Shown here one piece after another: positions 4,739 through 5,631 of a DNA stretch of 5,631 nucleotides (the stretch's first letter is position 1; the number at the start of each line of letters is the position of its first letter). The position numbers and the translations under genes are program-made. Under the pieces are notes generated by a model that was not told the DNA's origin, made no database searches, and was given only the letters and a program-made list of their open reading frames with translations. Source of the DNA: an uncultured Acetatifactor sp. (lineage in GTDB: Bacteria > Bacillota > Clostridia > Lachnospirales > Lachnospiraceae); NCBI GenBank assembly GCA_910584865.1, contig CAJUCE010000038.1, positions 40,656 to 46,286 of the forward strand, read 5' to 3'.

Positions 4739-5536
4739 CACTGCTACCTGGTACTCCGCATCATCAGGAGCCTTGCCGTGCCAGTCTGCTTTTCCCTCCA
4801 TGAAAGATACCCCCTTGCCCTTCAGTGTGTGGGCAATGATGGCAGTTGGCATGCCTTTGGTAGCCCTTGCCTGTGCGAAAGCCGCCCGAATCTGCTCCAT
4901 ATCATTTCCGTCCTCCAAATTGATCACATGGAAGTTAAAAGCCTCGAATTTCCTGTCAATAGGATTCGGAGAACACACATCGTCGATACGTCCGTCGATT
5001 TGCAGCCCATTGTTATCCACGATTACCACCAGATTGTCCAGCTTTCTGTGGCCGGCAAACATGGCAGCTTCCCAAACCTGTCCTTCCTCGATCTCCCCGT
5101 CTCCCAACAGCGTATAGACACGGAAATCCTTTCCCGAAAGTCTGGCGCCCATAGCCATCCCCACTGCTGCTGAAATCCCCTGACCCAGGGAACCTGAAGA
5201 CATGTCCACACCCGGTACATGCTGAATGCAGGGATGTCCCTGAAGGTATGAACCCAGATGACGAAGCGTCGGCAAATCCTCCACCGGAAAATATCCCCTG
5301 TATGCCAAAGCAGAATACAGGCCCGGCGCAGTATGCCCCTTGGAAAGGACGAAACGGTCTCTGTCCTCCATCTTGGGATTCTTCGGATCAATATTCATTT
5401 CCTCAAAATAAAGATACGTAAAAATGTCTGCCGCGGACAGCGAACCGCCGGGATGTCCGGCCCTGGCTCCGTGTACCGCCTCTATGATGCCCTTACGGAC
5501 GTCATTTGCATGCCTTTTCAACTCTAAAATTTCCAT
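4703..5536 (-). CDS. Transketolase, N-terminal TPP-binding subunit
   Basis: This 277-residue protein is the first half of a split transketolase and binds thiamine diphosphate and a divalent metal. Visible family features are GHPGGSLS (27-34), SKGHTAPGLYSAL (66-78) with H69, the substrate-side GHP near 100-102, SSGSLGQGISAAVGMAMG (113-130), and the TPP motif from GDGEIEEGQ (145-153) to DNN (174-176), at the expected spacing. HTLKGKG (236-242) near the end is also typical. Length matches split homologues of about 270-285 residues. ATG 5536 has an excellent AGGAGG a few bases upstream and no alternative start is needed. It acts with the product of the next gene, 223 bp downstream, a wide gap for a pair that is usually close together. 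The gap is filled by 45 bp repeats of this gene's own 3' end, and the TAG stop may be a recent nonsense change in a longer tail. The core enzyme is complete either way. Confidence 0.95.
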   Translation of the reverse strand: MEILELKRHANDVRKGIIEAVHGARAGHPGGSLSAADIFTYLYFEEMNIDPKNPKMEDRDRFVLSKGHTAPGLYSALAYRGYFPVEDLPTLRHLGSYLQGHPCIQHVPGVDMSSGSLGQGISAAVGMAMGARLSGKDFRVYTLLGDGEIEEGQVWEAAMFAGHRKLDNLVVIVDNNGLQIDGRIDDVCSPNPIDRKFEAFNFHVINLEDGNDMEQIRAAFAQARATKGMPTAIIAHTLKGKGVSFMEGKADWHGKAPDDAEYQVAVADLEKLAAELK

Positions 5537-5541
5537 ATGTT

Positions 5542-5631
5542 TCCTCCTATTCCAGTTCCGCAGAAAGCCGGGCCACTACCAGTTAATGGCAGAGAATTTC
5601 CGGCCGCTAAATGATGCGTCCGCAAATCCTC
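5542..5631 (-). promoter_or_regulatory. Structured leader element, copy C (before transketolase subunit N, cut by window edge)
   Basis: The 40 nt hairpin 5592-5631 is 36/40 identical to the one at 2383-2422, and it ends at the last base of the window. All four differences fall in the loop or at mismatched positions. The inner-stem arm is GGTAGTG on the minus strand (5574-5580), at almost the same spacing as GGGTACTG in copy A; its partner lies off the window. The tail TCTGCGGAACTGGAATAG (5547-5564) runs into AGGAGG and ATG 5536. Confidence 0.55.

Overview
The window reads as a low-to-mid GC Firmicutes chromosome, most likely a gut Clostridia/Lachnospiraceae member. This is inferred from the two-subunit transketolase, the MutS2-like protein, strong GGAGG ribosome binding sites, sigma-A type promoter boxes and U-tailed terminators. 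No 16S or other taxonomic marker is present, so the assignment is a judgement. Every gene I can support lies on the minus strand, so the order of transcription runs from high to low coordinates.

Right side (3410-5631): a transketolase pair, N-terminal TPP-binding subunit (4703-5536) then C-terminal subunit (3538-4479), closed by an intrinsic terminator at 3410-3448. Together the two polypeptides form one transketolase of the non-oxidative pentose phosphate pathway. The 223 bp between them is unusual: it carries 45 bp tandem repeats grown from the 3' end of the first gene, in frame behind an amber codon, then a structured element just before the second start codon.

Middle (2340-3410): no convincing protein gene of normal size. 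An AT-rich stretch leads into a very good promoter (3163-3191), a hairpin at the predicted 5' end, a 12-codon ORF with a strong ribosome binding site, several long inverted repeats, and an intrinsic terminator at 2834-2861. This looks like a roughly 320 nt structured RNA or an attenuated leader. A second terminator-like hairpin sits at 2592-2640.

Left side (1-2340): a wrecked ABC exporter operon. The ATPase gene is intact only to the Walker A lysine and then runs into 35 bp tandem repeats. The permease gene that follows keeps about its first 61 codons. Next comes a MutS2-like ATPase gene whose 3' end leaves the window inside a third tandem array with a 24 bp period.

The most interesting signal is a repeated leader element in three places, same orientation, each immediately before a ribosome binding site: before the ABC ATPase (about 2333-2444), before transketolase subunit C (about 4488-4563), and before transketolase subunit N (5542-5631, cut by the window edge). 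Two copies share a 40 nt hairpin in which all four differences fall at unpaired or mismatched positions, and two copies have nested outer stems. It may be an undescribed mobile or regulatory 5'-UTR element. A competing reading, that it is a relic of a protein-coding sequence, is given as a separate finding.
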